A stretch of DNA of 64,000 nt from Knoellia locipacati (lineage in GTDB: Bacteria; Actinomycetota; Actinomycetes; Actinomycetales; Dermatophilaceae): the NCBI RefSeq assembly GCF_007992835.1, contig NZ_BKBA01000009.1:402656-466655 (forward strand), written 5' to 3'. Below are positions 34,158 to 43,198 of the stretch, piece by piece (the first letter of the stretch is position 1; the number at the start of each line of letters is the position of its first letter). The notes beneath the pieces are model-generated. The model was not told the origin of the DNA and searched no databases. It saw only the letters and a list, made by a program, of their open reading frames with translations. Made by a program: the position numbers and the translations under genes.

Positions 34158-36296
34158 ATGGCCGACACCACCACTCTCGACGCACCGGCGTCCGCCGAGC
34201 GCGCACCGCGGGGCGAGGTCGTCACCCGCGCCCTCGTCCAGGACGTCGCCCTCGCCGGAGACGCCGGGATCCTCGCCCTCATCACGCTCGACAACGGCTT
34301 CGACCACACCAAGCCCAACACCTTCGGCCCCGAGGGCATCGCCGGCCTCCACGCCGCCGTCGACACCCTCCGCCAGCGCGCCGAGGCCGGCGAGATCCAG
34401 GCGGTCGGCATCACCGGCAAGCCGTTCATCTTCGCCGTCGGCGCCGACCTCTCCGGCGTCCCCACGGTGAGCAGCCGCGACCAGGCGCTGGAGATCGCCC
34501 GGGCCGGCCACGCCGCGTTCGCCGCGATCATGGACCTGCCCGTCCCGACGTTCGCGTTCGTCAACGGTGCCGCCATGGGGGGCGGCGTCGAGGTCGCGCT
34601 CTCCTGCGACTACCGGACGATCAGCGCCGGCGTCCCGGCCATCGCCCTGCCCGAGACGTTCCTCGGGCTCGTGCCGGGCTGGGGTGGGTGCTACCTGCTC
34701 CCCAACCTCGTCGGCCCCGCCAACGCGCTCAAGGTCATCATCGAGAACCCGATGAACACCAACCGCATGCTCTCGGGCCCCGCCGCCGCGAAGCTGGGTC
34801 TCGGTGACGTGCTCCTCGAGCCGGCCGACTTCCTCGAGGAGTCGATCGCGTGGGCCGCCCGCGTCATCTCCGGTGAGACCACCGTCGAGCGCCCCGAGGT
34901 CTCGCGCGACGAGGCCGAGTGGGCAGCGGCCCTCAAGGCGGCCAAGGGACTCGTCCTGGCCAAGACCGCCGGCCGCTCCCCCGGCCCTCTGCGCGCCCTC
35001 GCGCTCGTCGAGGCGGCGCGCACCGCCACCCGTGACGAGGCCTTCGCCGCCGAGGACGAGGCGCTGGCCGACCTCCTCATGAGCGACGAGCTGCGCGCCG
35101 GGCTCTACTCGTTCGACCTCGTGCAGAAGCGCGCCAAGCGCCCCGCCGGCGCACCCGACAAGGCCCTGGCCCGCAAGGTCACCAAGGTGGGCGTCGTCGG
35201 CGCCGGCCTCATGGCCAGCCAGCTCGCCCTGCTCTTCGCCCGCAACCTCAGGGTGCCGGTCGTCATGACCGACCTCGACGAGGAGCGCGTGGCCAAGGGC
35301 GTCTCCTGGGTCCACGGCGAGATCGCCAAGAGCCTCGAGGCCGGCAAGATCGGGCGGGACCGAGCCAACCACCTCACCGGGCTCGTCACCGGCTCGACCT
35401 CCAAGGACGGCTTCGCCGACGCCGACCTCGTCATCGAGGCCGTCTTCGAGGAGATGTCGGTCAAGAAGCAGGTGTGGGCCGAGGTCGAGGCCGTCGTCTC
35501 GCCCGAGTGCGTCCTCGCCTCCAACACGAGCTCGCTGTCGATCACCGAGATGGCGGCCGACCTCCAGCACCCCGAGCGCGTCGTCGGCCTGCACTTCTTC
35601 AACCCCGTCGCCGTCATGCCGCTGCTCGAGATCATCCCCGGCGAGCGGACCGACGACGCGGCGCTCGCCACGGCGTTCGCCACCGGCAAGGGCCTGAAGA
35701 AGACGACGATCCTCGTCAAGGACTCGGCGTCGTTCATCGTCAACCGTCTCCTGGGCCGCTTCATGGGCGAGTTCAGCCGGATCGTCGACGAGGGCACGCC
35801 CGTGCCCGTCGCCGAGAAGGCGGTGGCCGGTCTCGCGCCGATGCCGCCGTTCGTGCTGCTCGGCCTCGTGGGCCCGGCCATCGCGCTGCACAACAGCGAG
35901 ACGCTGCACGGGGCCTTCGGTGACCGCTTCCACGTCTCGCCGAACCTGCGGAAGATCGTCGAGATGGGCAAGCCGGGCTACTACCAGCTCGTCGACGGCC
36001 GCCCGGTCGTCGACCCCGAGGTCGAGGCGGCCCACATCGCCCCCGAGAACCCCGTCGAGCTCGACGTCGCCGAGGTCCGCGAGCGGATCCTGTCGGTCCT
36101 CGCCGAGGAGGTCGGGCTCATGCTCCAGGAGGGCGTGGCGCAGGCTCCGATGGACATCGACCTCGCGCTCATCACGGGTGCCGGCTTCCAGTTCTGGAAC
36201 GGTGGCATCACCCCCCTGCTCGACCGTGAGGGCATCTCCGAGAAGGTGCTCGGGCGACGCCTCCTGCCGGCCGGAGTGGCCAGCGTCCCGGCCTGA
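34158..36296 (+). CDS. fadB: Fatty-acid oxidation complex alpha subunit (enoyl-CoA hydratase / 3-hydroxyacyl-CoA dehydrogenase)
   Basis: 712 aa. N-terminal crotonase domain (about 25-300): AVGADLSGVP, FAFVNGAAMGGGVEVALSCDYR with the oxyanion-hole glycines, and PETFLGLVPGWGG carrying the catalytic Glu. C-terminal 3-hydroxyacyl-CoA dehydrogenase (about 335-700): KVGVVGAGLMASQLALLFA NAD site, ASNTSSLSITEMA, and VGLHFFNPVAVMPLLEII with the catalytic His. Works with FadA in the cytosol. ATG 34158 is 2 nt after the fadA stop; an earlier in-frame start lies inside fadA and is rejected. Ends at a hairpin built from two octamers. Confidence 0.93.
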   Translation: MADTTTLDAPASAERAPRGEVVTRALVQDVALAGDAGILALITLDNGFDHTKPNTFGPEGIAGLHAAVDTLRQRAEAGEIQAVGITGKPFIFAVGADLSGVPTVSSRDQALEIARAGHAAFAAIMDLPVPTFAFVNGAAMGGGVEVALSCDYRTISAGVPAIALPETFLGLVPGWGGCYLLPNLVGPANALKVIIENPMNTNRMLSGPAAAKLGLGDVLLEPADFLEESIAWAARVISGETTVERPEVSRDEAEWAAALKAAKGLVLAKTAGRSPGPLRALALVEAARTATRDEAFAAEDEALADLLMSDELRAGLYSFDLVQKRAKRPAGAPDKALARKVTKVGVVGAGLMASQLALLFARNLRVPVVMTDLDEERVAKGVSWVHGEIAKSLEAGKIGRDRANHLTGLVTGSTSKDGFADADLVIEAVFEEMSVKKQVWAEVEAVVSPECVLASNTSSLSITEMAADLQHPERVVGLHFFNPVAVMPLLEIIPGERTDDAALATAFATGKGLKKTTILVKDSASFIVNRLLGRFMGEFSRIVDEGTPVPVAEKAVAGLAPMPPFVLLGLVGPAIALHNSETLHGAFGDRFHVSPNLRKIVEMGKPGYYQLVDGRPVVDPEVEAAHIAPENPVELDVAEVRERILSVLAEEVGLMLQEGVAQAPMDIDLALITGAGFQFWNGGITPLLDREGISEKVLGRRLLPAGVASVPA

Positions 36297-36302
36297 CGAC
36301 GC

Positions 36303-36353
36303 GAGGTGGGCGGACGGCATACCTGACCTGCTGGTATGCCGTCCGCCCACCTC
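36303..36353 (+). terminator. fadAB terminator made from an inverted octamer pair
   Basis: Perfect 21-nt arms (36303-36323 and 36333-36353), 9-nt loop. CGGCATAC (36315) and GTATGCCG (36334) form the loop-proximal part of the stem. The right arm plus two bases (36334-36355) is identical over 22 nt to 1113-1134. Confidence 0.85.
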
Positions 36354-36370
36354 CGACAGGCCCCTCTGGC

Positions 36371-36398
36371 TTGCGTTATCTCATATCTGACATACGCT
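36371..36398 (+). promoter_or_regulatory. Promoter of the HTH-MurA gene, AT-rich
   Basis: -35 TTGCGT (36371-36376), 16-nt spacer, -10 TACGCT (36393-36398), then 7 nt to ATG 36406. The spacer TATCTCATATCTGACA is far richer in AT than its surroundings and could carry the operator of the gene's own HTH domain. Confidence 0.6.
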
Positions 36399-36405
36399 GG
36401 ATTGC

Positions 36406-37941
36406 ATGACTGAGTCCAGCTACCTCACTCGAATCGGGACCCTCATCCGGGACGCCCGGCGCCACCAGGGCCTCACCCAGCACGAGCTCGCCGACAAGCT
36501 CGGCACGAGCCAGAGCGCGGTCGCCCGCATCGAGCAGGGACGCCAGAACCTCAGCCTCGAGATGCTCGCCCGCGTCGGCGAGACCCTCGGCAGCGAGTTC
36601 GTCTCCCTCGGCCACAGCGGCCCCCAGCACCTGCGGATCGTCGGCGGCGCCAAGCTGTCCGGCTCGATCCCCGTCAAGACCTCCAAGAACGCCGCCGTCG
36701 GCCTCCTCTGCGCCGCCCTGCTCAACAAGGGCCGCACGACGCTGCGCAACCTCGCGCGCATCGAGGAGGTCAACCGGATCATCGAGGTGCTCACCTCGAT
36801 GGGCGTCAAGGTCCGCTGGCTCGAGGGCACGAGCGACCTCGAGATCATCCCGCCGGCGACCCTCGACCTCGCGTCGATCGACGTGGCCGCGGCCCGTCGC
36901 ACCCGCACGGTCATCATGTTCCTCGGCCCGCTGCTGCACCAGTTCGACTCGTTCTCGCTGCCCTACGCCGGTGGCTGCGACCTCGGCACCCGCACGGTCG
37001 AGCCGCACCTCATGACCCTCCAGTCGTTCGGCCTCGACGTCGCCGCGACGCACGGCTTCTACGAGGCCAAGGTCGACAAGAACACGCGCCCCGAGAAGGC
37101 CATCGTCCTCACCGAGCGTGGCGACACCGTCACCGAGAACGTCCTCTTCGCCGCCGCCCTCCACCCGGGCACCACGGTGATCCGCAACGCCTCGTCGAAC
37201 TACATGGTCCAGGACGTCTGCTTCTTCCTCCAGCGCCTCGGCGTCGACGTGCAGGGCATCGGCACGACGACGCTCACCGTCACCGGGTGCGAGTCGATCG
37301 ACGTCGACGTCGACTACTCCCCCAGCGAGGACCCGATCGAGGCCATGAGCCTCATCGCCGCGGCCGTCGTCACGGAGTCCTCGATCACCATCGAGCGCGC
37401 GCCGATCGAGTTCCTCGAGATCGAGCTCGCGACCCTCGACGGCATGGGTCTGCAGTACGAGCTCTCCGACGAGTACCTCGCCAAGAACGGCCACACCCGG
37501 CTGGCCGACATCACGATCCTGCCGAGCCAGCTCACGGCCCCGATCGACAAGATCGCGCCGATGCCCTTCCCCGGCCTCAACATCGACAACCTGCCGTTCT
37601 TCGCGCTCATCGCGGCGTGCGCCGAGGGCACGACGATGATCCACGACTGGGTCTACGAGAACCGTGCGATCTACCTCACCGAGCTCACCAAGGTCGGCGC
37701 CCAGGTCCAGCTGCTCGACCCGCACCGCGTCATGATCACCGGCCGCACCGCCAAGTGGCGTCCGGCCGAGGTCATGTGCCCGCCGGCGCTGCGCCCCGGT
37801 GTCGTCGTGCTCCTCGCGATGCTCGCCGCCAACGGCACCTCGGTGCTGCGCAACGTCTATGTCATCAACCGCGGCTACGAAGACCTCGCCGAGCGTCTCA
37901 ACGCCCTGGGCGCCACCATCGAGATCTTCCGCGACATCTGA
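36406..37941 (+). CDS. XRE-type HTH domain fused to UDP-GlcNAc 1-carboxyvinyltransferase (MurA-like)
   Basis: 511 aa, about 90 longer than ordinary MurA. Residues 8-65 form a Cro/C1-type helix-turn-helix (IRDARRHQGLTQHELADKL, SQSAVARIEQGRQNLSLEML). Residues 75-505 form the EPT fold: LSGSIPVKTSKNAAVGLL (MurA has SGAKNA), and LPYAGGCDLGTRTVEPHL, where the Cys matches the MurA catalytic cysteine. MurA transfers enolpyruvate to UDP-GlcNAc, starting peptidoglycan synthesis. The fusion could be a DNA-binding sensor of UDP-GlcNAc or a working second MurA; neither is shown by sequence. Leaderless ATG 36406. Confidence 0.85.
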   Translation: MTESSYLTRIGTLIRDARRHQGLTQHELADKLGTSQSAVARIEQGRQNLSLEMLARVGETLGSEFVSLGHSGPQHLRIVGGAKLSGSIPVKTSKNAAVGLLCAALLNKGRTTLRNLARIEEVNRIIEVLTSMGVKVRWLEGTSDLEIIPPATLDLASIDVAAARRTRTVIMFLGPLLHQFDSFSLPYAGGCDLGTRTVEPHLMTLQSFGLDVAATHGFYEAKVDKNTRPEKAIVLTERGDTVTENVLFAAALHPGTTVIRNASSNYMVQDVCFFLQRLGVDVQGIGTTTLTVTGCESIDVDVDYSPSEDPIEAMSLIAAAVVTESSITIERAPIEFLEIELATLDGMGLQYELSDEYLAKNGHTRLADITILPSQLTAPIDKIAPMPFPGLNIDNLPFFALIAACAEGTTMIHDWVYENRAIYLTELTKVGAQVQLLDPHRVMITGRTAKWRPAEVMCPPALRPGVVVLLAMLAANGTSVLRNVYVINRGYEDLAERLNALGATIEIFRDI

Positions 37942-37948
37942 CCCCGCG

Positions 37949-39088
37949 TTGAGCGACTCCACCGAGATCGACTTCAGCGACCTGCGCCGCTGGCCCGACG
38001 TCGAGGCGAGCAACCTCCAGGCGTGGGACGCGACCGACCGCCTCGTCCTCGACGAGGCCGGTCCGCTGCCCGGCGGGCCCGACGACGTCGTCGTCATCGG
38101 CGACACCCACGGGGCGCTGACGCTCGGAGCGCTCGAGCGCGGCGCCTCGCGGGTGCGCGTGCACCAGGACGGCGTCCTGGGCGAGCGTGCGCTCGTCGCG
38201 AACGCCCAGCGTCGTGGTCTCGGCCACGACGGATCCGGTATGCCGTTCGCCCACCACCGTCTCGACGCCTCCCTGGTCGCGGGGGCGCGGCTCGTCCTGC
38301 TGCAGCTCCCCCGCTCGCTCGACGAGCTCGACGAGATCGCCCAGCTCGTCGCGGCGCACGCCGACCCGGAGGTCCGCGTCGTCGCCGGTGGTCGCGTCAA
38401 GCACATGACACGGGCGATGAACGACGTTCTCGCACAGTCGTTCCAGCAGGTGCAGGCGAGCCTGGCCCGGCAGAAGTCGCGGGTGCTGCACGCCTCCGCT
38501 CCGCGCGAGGGTGTGGCCCTGACCTGGCCGCGCCGTGAGCGTCACGACGACGCCGGCCTGACCGTCGTCGCCCACGGCGGCGTGTTCGCGGGGACCGGCA
38601 TCGACATCGGCACCCGCCTGCTCCTCGAGCAGATCCCGTCGATGCCGCAGGCCGAGCGCGCCATCGACCTGGCCAGCGGCACCGGCGTCGTCGCCGCGGC
38701 GCTCGCCCTGGCCCGGCCGGGTCTGCACGTCCTGGCCACCGACCAGTCCGCCGCCGCGGTGGCGTCGACCCGCGAGACCGCGGCCGCCAACGGGGTGGGC
38801 GACCGGGTCGAGGCCCTGCGTGCCGACGGGCTCGAGACGGTCGCCTCGGCCTCGGCCCGGCTCATCGTCCTCAACCCGCCGTTCCACATCGGCGCCGCCG
38901 TCCACACCGGGCTCGCCGAGCGGCTGTTCACCGACGCCGCCCGCGCCCTCGAGCCGCGTGGCGAGCTGTGGTGCGTCTGGAACTCGTCGCTGGGCTACCG
39001 CCCGATCCTCGACAGGGTCATCGGCTCGACCCGGCAGGTCCAGCGCACGAGCAAGTTCACCGTGACGTCGAGCCGCCGCCGCGCCTGA
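37949..39088 (+). CDS. RlmG/RsmC-like class I SAM-dependent methyltransferase
   Basis: 379 aa. Two-domain layout of RlmG (23S rRNA G1835 N2-methyltransferase): an N-terminal domain without a SAM motif (about 1-180) and a C-terminal MTS domain with AIDLASGTGVVAAALA (SAM loop, about 235) and LIVLNPPFHIGAAV (catalytic NPPF, about 305). TTG 37949 is the first start that does not run into MurA coding sequence, 7 nt after its stop; no Shine-Dalgarno is seen, so translation coupled to the upstream gene is likely and the exact start is uncertain. Target nucleotide is inferred, not proven. Confidence 0.8.
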   Translation: MSDSTEIDFSDLRRWPDVEASNLQAWDATDRLVLDEAGPLPGGPDDVVVIGDTHGALTLGALERGASRVRVHQDGVLGERALVANAQRRGLGHDGSGMPFAHHRLDASLVAGARLVLLQLPRSLDELDEIAQLVAAHADPEVRVVAGGRVKHMTRAMNDVLAQSFQQVQASLARQKSRVLHASAPREGVALTWPRRERHDDAGLTVVAHGGVFAGTGIDIGTRLLLEQIPSMPQAERAIDLASGTGVVAAALALARPGLHVLATDQSAAAVASTRETAAANGVGDRVEALRADGLETVASASARLIVLNPPFHIGAAVHTGLAERLFTDAARALEPRGELWCVWNSSLGYRPILDRVIGSTRQVQRTSKFTVTSSRRRA

Positions 39089-39094
39089 CCGGGC

Positions 39095-39844
39095 TCAGTG
39101 CGCGGTCCAGCCGCCGTCCATCGTGAACGAGCTGCCCGTGATCGAGTCCGATGACGGGCCGCAGAGGAACGCGGCGAGGTCGGCGACCTCGTCCGGCTCG
39201 ATGAGCCGCTTGACGGCGACCGGCGTGAGCATGACCTTCTCGAGCACGTCGGACTCCGGTATGCCGTGTGCCGCGGCCTGGTCGGCCACCTGCTTCTCGA
39301 CGAGCGGGGTACGCACGTAGGCCGGGTTGATGCAGTTGCTCGTGACGCCCTTGTCGCCGGACTCCAGCGCCACGACCTTGCTCAGCCCCTCGAGGCCGTG
39401 CTTGGCGGCGACATAGGCCGCCTTGTAGGCACTCGCGCGCAGCCCGTGCACTGACGAGACGTTGACGACGCGACCCCAGCCCCCGGCATACATGTGAGGA
39501 AGGCAGGCACGCACGAGCCGGAACGGTGAGAGCAGCATGATCCGGTGGATCCGCTCGAACTCCTCGACCGGGAACTCGTGGACGGGTGCGACGTGCTGGA
39601 TGCCCGCGTTGTTGACGAGGACGTCGACGTCGGTGGGCAGCTGCTCGTGCGCGCCGAGGTCGGACAGGTCGACCACCCACGGGATGACGCGGTCGCTGCC
39701 GACGCGCGCGACCAGCTCGTCGAGCGCCGCACCGTCGATGTCGACGGCGTGGACCTTCGCCCCGGAGGAGGCGAACCGCTCGACGACCGCCGCGCCGATG
39801 CCGCTGCCGGCCCCCGTGACGAGGGCGGTGCGACCGTCAAGCAT
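39095..39844 (-). CDS. bdhA: 3-hydroxybutyrate dehydrogenase (SDR family)
   Basis: 249 aa. NAD-binding ALVTGAGSGIGAAVV, NNAGIQHVAPVHEFP, Ser/Tyr/Lys catalytic set in VVNVSSVHGLRASAYKAAYVAAKHGLEG, and C-terminal GSSFTMDGGWTAH. The NNAGIQHVAP and HGLRAS stretches are typical of D-3-hydroxybutyrate dehydrogenase, which makes acetoacetate. Its ATG overlaps the end of livM by 8 nt, so it is the last gene of the ABC-transporter operon: this suggests the transporter feeds a short-chain hydroxy acid or ketone-body route (inference). Ile codon ATA at HGIPE marks an octamer. Confidence 0.88.
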   Translation of the reverse strand: MLDGRTALVTGAGSGIGAAVVERFASSGAKVHAVDIDGAALDELVARVGSDRVIPWVVDLSDLGAHEQLPTDVDVLVNNAGIQHVAPVHEFPVEEFERIHRIMLLSPFRLVRACLPHMYAGGWGRVVNVSSVHGLRASAYKAAYVAAKHGLEGLSKVVALESGDKGVTSNCINPAYVRTPLVEKQVADQAAAHGIPESDVLEKVMLTPVAVKRLIEPDEVADLAAFLCGPSSDSITGSSFTMDGGWTAH

Positions 39845-40868
39845 CGCGTCGACCCGAGGACGTGCGGCTGGCGCGCAGCCGGGCGATGAGGTCGGCGCCC
39901 GTGCCCCAGATGCCCTTGCGGAAGAGCAGGACGATGAGCACGAAGATCGTGCCGGTGATGATGCCGATGCCGTTGAAGCCCGACGACGCGAGCTGGTCCT
40001 CGAGGAGGACGACGACGGCGGCGCCGAGCGGCCCACCCCAGAGCGTGCCGATACCACCGAGGACGGTGATGAGCACGACCTTGCCGGACGTCTGCCAGAT
40101 GAGCTCCTGCAGCGACGCGAAGCCGTGGCTCACCGAGAAGACGCCGCCGGCCAGTCCCGCGATGCCCGCGGAGATGACGAACACCATGATCTTGTAGCGC
40201 TCGACGTCGTAGCCGAGGGCACGGGCGCGCGCAGGGTTGTCACGGATGGCGAGCAGGACGCGGCCGAACGGCGACGACACCGTGCGCCAGGCCGCGAAGG
40301 CCCCGAGCAGGATGAGCGGCAGTGCGGCGTAGTAGAAGTAGAACGGGTCGGTCTCGACGAGCTCGATCCCGAAGAACGACTTCGGGATGCCCTGGAGGCC
40401 GTTCTCGCCGCCGGTGATGTCCCGCGCCTGGTTGGCGAGGAAGAAGAGCATCTGTGCGAAGGCCAGCGTGACCATCGCGAAGTAGATGCCCGTGCGCCGC
40501 ACCGCGAGGTAGCCGGTCGGGATGGCGAGCAGCATGGCGACGAGGGCGCCACCGAGGACGGCGACCGGGAAGGGCAGGCCCAGCCGGATCGCGATGAGAC
40601 CGGTGACGTAGGCCGACGTGCCCCAGAAGGCTGCGTGGCCGAAGCTCAGCAGGCCGGTGAAGCCGAGGAGCAGGTCGACCGAGATGGCGAACAGGCCCCA
40701 CGCGAGGATGTCCATCGCCACCGGCGGGTAGATGTACCAGGGCAGGGCGAGCACGACGAGCAGCGCGAGGACGAGCAGCCCGGCCCGCACGAACGGGTTG
40801 AGCTTGCGGTCGGGTGCTGCCGACGCCGCGGTCTCGACGCGCGTGGTGTCGGTGAGCTGGGCGCTCAT
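39837..40868 (-). CDS. livM: Branched-chain amino acid-type ABC transporter permease (LivM-like)
   Basis: 343 aa. About nine to ten membrane helices; LivM signatures LLLGFTGLLSFGHAAFWG, GIYFAMVTLAFAQMLFF, and the EAA-type loop RDNPARARALGYDVERYK followed by AGIAGLAGGVFSVSHG. C-terminal basic tail. Partner of LivH; substrate determined by the binding protein. ATG 40868 overlaps the livH stop (ATGA) and the gene's end overlaps bdhA. Confidence 0.92.
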   Translation of the reverse strand: MSAQLTDTTRVETAASAAPDRKLNPFVRAGLLVLALLVVLALPWYIYPPVAMDILAWGLFAISVDLLLGFTGLLSFGHAAFWGTSAYVTGLIAIRLGLPFPVAVLGGALVAMLLAIPTGYLAVRRTGIYFAMVTLAFAQMLFFLANQARDITGGENGLQGIPKSFFGIELVETDPFYFYYAALPLILLGAFAAWRTVSSPFGRVLLAIRDNPARARALGYDVERYKIMVFVISAGIAGLAGGVFSVSHGFASLQELIWQTSGKVVLITVLGGIGTLWGGPLGAAVVVLLEDQLASSGFNGIGIITGTIFVLIVLLFRKGIWGTGADLIARLRASRTSSGRRDA

Positions 40869-41734
40869 GAGGCCTCCTCGCGGCCGAAGAGTCCCGCCGG
40901 GCGGACGAGGACGACCGCTGCCATGAGGACGAAGATGAGGACCTGCGCGAAGGACGGTGCGTAGGCCTGGCCGTACGCCTCGACGAGCCCGACGAGGAAC
41001 CCGGCGACGACCGCGCCGAGGATCGAGCCGAGCCCGCCGATGACGACGACGGCGAACAGGATGATGATGAAGTTGCTGCCCATGTCGGCGGTGATGGCGC
41101 GGAACGGAGCCGCGAGGACCCCCGCCACACCGGCCAGGGCGATGCCGAAGCCGAACACCGGCGTGACCCAGCGCCCCACGTTGATGCCGAGGGCACGGGT
41201 GCGCTCGGCGTCCTCGGTGGAGGCGCGCACGATCATGCCGATCCGCGTCTTCGTGAGCAGCAGCCACACGGCCACGCAGAGCACCACCGAGAAGAACGCC
41301 GCGAACAGCTGGTAGCTCGACAGGCTCAACCCGCCCAGGTTGATCCGCCCCTCGAGCCCGGCCGGCAGCTGGTACGGCAGCCCGGAGACGCCGTAGCGGC
41401 GCTTGACCAGGTCGACGATGAGCAGCGTGAGGCCGAACGTCAGGAGGAAGTTGTAGAGCGGGTCGAGCCCGAGGAGCCATCGCACGAGCAGTCGCTCGAC
41501 GAGGATCCCGAAGAGGAACAGCAGGATGGGCACGATGACGAGCGCACCCCAGAACGGCACGTCGGCGACGTCGAGGAGCACGGCCGAACCGACGGCACCG
41601 AGCATGTACATGGCGCCGTGGCTGAAGTTGACCACCCCCATGACGCCGAAGATGACGGCCAGCCCCAGGGCGGCGAGGGCGTAGAAACCGCCCGTCGCCA
41701 GACCCTGCAGCGTGTACTGGATGAATGCACTCAT
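40865..41734 (-). CDS. livH: Branched-chain amino acid-type ABC transporter permease (LivH-like)
   Basis: 289 aa, eight or nine membrane helices. Characteristic MSAFIQYTLQGLATGGFYAL start, IFGVMGVVNFSHGAMYMLGA, EAA loop RASTEDAERTRALGINVGRW, and PFRAITADMGSNFIIILFAVVVIGGLGSI seen in parts. GAGGTAGGCG precedes ATG 41734. Located 51 nt after livJ in the operon livG-livF-livJ-livH-livM-bdhA. Confidence 0.92.
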   Translation of the reverse strand: MSAFIQYTLQGLATGGFYALAALGLAVIFGVMGVVNFSHGAMYMLGAVGSAVLLDVADVPFWGALVIVPILLFLFGILVERLLVRWLLGLDPLYNFLLTFGLTLLIVDLVKRRYGVSGLPYQLPAGLEGRINLGGLSLSSYQLFAAFFSVVLCVAVWLLLTKTRIGMIVRASTEDAERTRALGINVGRWVTPVFGFGIALAGVAGVLAAPFRAITADMGSNFIIILFAVVVIGGLGSILGAVVAGFLVGLVEAYGQAYAPSFAQVLIFVLMAAVVLVRPAGLFGREEAS

Positions 41735-41784
41735 CGCCTACCTCTGATGACCTCTAGGAGTTCCGGTTCGGTGGAGTCCGTGGC

Positions 41785-43035
41785 TCACATGGAGCAGCCG
41801 GACTCCGCCTCCGGCTTGAAGGCCTCCGCTGCGGGGATGGTGGCGACGATCTTCTCGTAGTCCCACTCCTCCTTGACCTCGGACTGCGGCTTGACCTCGG
41901 CGAGGTAGACGTCGTGGATGACGCGGTGGTCGCCCTTGCGGACCTCGCCGTTGCGCAGGAAGACGTCGTTGATCTTCTTGCCCTCGAGCTTGGCGACGAC
42001 GTCGTCACCGGTGTCGGAGCCGGCCTCCTGGACGGCCTCGAGGTAGTTGAAGGCCGCCGAGTAGTTCGCGGCGTGCGCGAACGACGGACGGGTCTTCGTC
42101 TTCTCCTGGAACTTGTCGGCCCACTTGCGGTTCTGCTCGTCGAAGTTCCAGTACCAGGCGTCGGTGAAGGTCACGCCCTTGAACTGGTCGGCGCCGAGGC
42201 TGTGGATGTCGGTGATGAACATGAGGCCCACGGCGAGCTTGATCTGGTCGCTGATGCCGGCCTGGTTGTACTGCTTGACGAAGTTGATGAGGTCACCACC
42301 GGCGTGCATGGTGCCGATGACGTTCGGGTTCCCCGTCGCGGCCTTGGTGATGTAGGTGGCGAAGTTGTCGTTCGGGAACGGCGTCGGGATCTTCTGGCCG
42401 ACGGTGCCGCCGGCGGCGGTGACCTGGCCGTCGAACGACTTGGTCATGTCCTGGCCGAAGGCGTAGTCGGGGTAGACGACGTTCCAGTTCTTGCCACCGT
42501 TCTTGGTGAGAGTGGCGCCGGTGCCGTGCGCGAGCATGTAGGTGTCGTAGGCCCAGTGGAACGTGTACTTGTTGCACTGCGCACCGGTGAGGGCGGTCGT
42601 GCCGGCACCGATGTTGATGTAGACCTTCTTCTTCGTCTTGGCCTGCGTCGCGACGGCGAGGGCCGCGGACGAGGTCGGGACGTCGAGGATGATGTCGGCC
42701 TTCTGGCGGTCGTACAGCTCCTGCGCCTTGGTGTTGGCGATGTCGGGCTTGTTCTGGTGGTCGGCGGTGACGACCTCGATGTTCTTGGAGACCGCGTCGT
42801 CCTTGTGCTTGGCCTTCCAGTCCTCGACGGCCATCTTCACGGCCTCGACCGAGTTGGGGCCGGAGAGGTCCTTGTAGACACCGGACTGGTCGTTGAGCAC
42901 GGCGAGGACGATCTTGTCGTCGCTGATCTTGCCGCTGGCCGTGGACGGGCCGCCGCCGGCGCTGCCGCAGGCGGTGAGCAGGAGACCGGAGCCGGCCACC
43001 ATGGCCGCGAGGGTGGTCATTCTGGTGTGTCGCAT
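41785..43035 (-). CDS. livJ: ABC transporter substrate-binding lipoprotein (LivJ-like)
   Basis: 416 aa. Lipoprotein signal with lipobox LLLTACGS (Cys about residue 23). Type I periplasmic-binding fold of the amide/urea/branched-chain class: IVLAVLNDQSGVYKDLSGPNSVEAVKMA, DIILDVPTSSAALAVA, NIGAGTTALTGAQCNKYTFHWAYD, and PDYAFGQDMTKSF. Such aromatic-acid, amide or branched-chain binders cannot be separated by eye. AGGAGG 6 nt before ATG 43035. Lower-GC codon spots (AAG-rich KAKHKDD, KTKKK) suit an exported protein. Confidence 0.9.
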   Translation of the reverse strand: MRHTRMTTLAAMVAGSGLLLTACGSAGGGPSTASGKISDDKIVLAVLNDQSGVYKDLSGPNSVEAVKMAVEDWKAKHKDDAVSKNIEVVTADHQNKPDIANTKAQELYDRQKADIILDVPTSSAALAVATQAKTKKKVYINIGAGTTALTGAQCNKYTFHWAYDTYMLAHGTGATLTKNGGKNWNVVYPDYAFGQDMTKSFDGQVTAAGGTVGQKIPTPFPNDNFATYITKAATGNPNVIGTMHAGGDLINFVKQYNQAGISDQIKLAVGLMFITDIHSLGADQFKGVTFTDAWYWNFDEQNRKWADKFQEKTKTRPSFAHAANYSAAFNYLEAVQEAGSDTGDDVVAKLEGKKINDVFLRNGEVRKGDHRVIHDVYLAEVKPQSEVKEEWDYEKIVATIPAAEAFKPEAESGCSM

Positions 43036-43198
43036 GTTCCCCTCCTGGGGTGTGTATGCCGTGCCCGGCGGTCTGTGTTGTCGTGCGGTTGTCGTGTGGT
43101 GCGGCCTGCCGCAGGGGTACGGCGCCGCGGGGTGTGGTGTGAGCTGGTGCGCGGATGCGCAGCTGCGTGAAGGTGCGCGGAGGTGCGCGGACTCGGGG

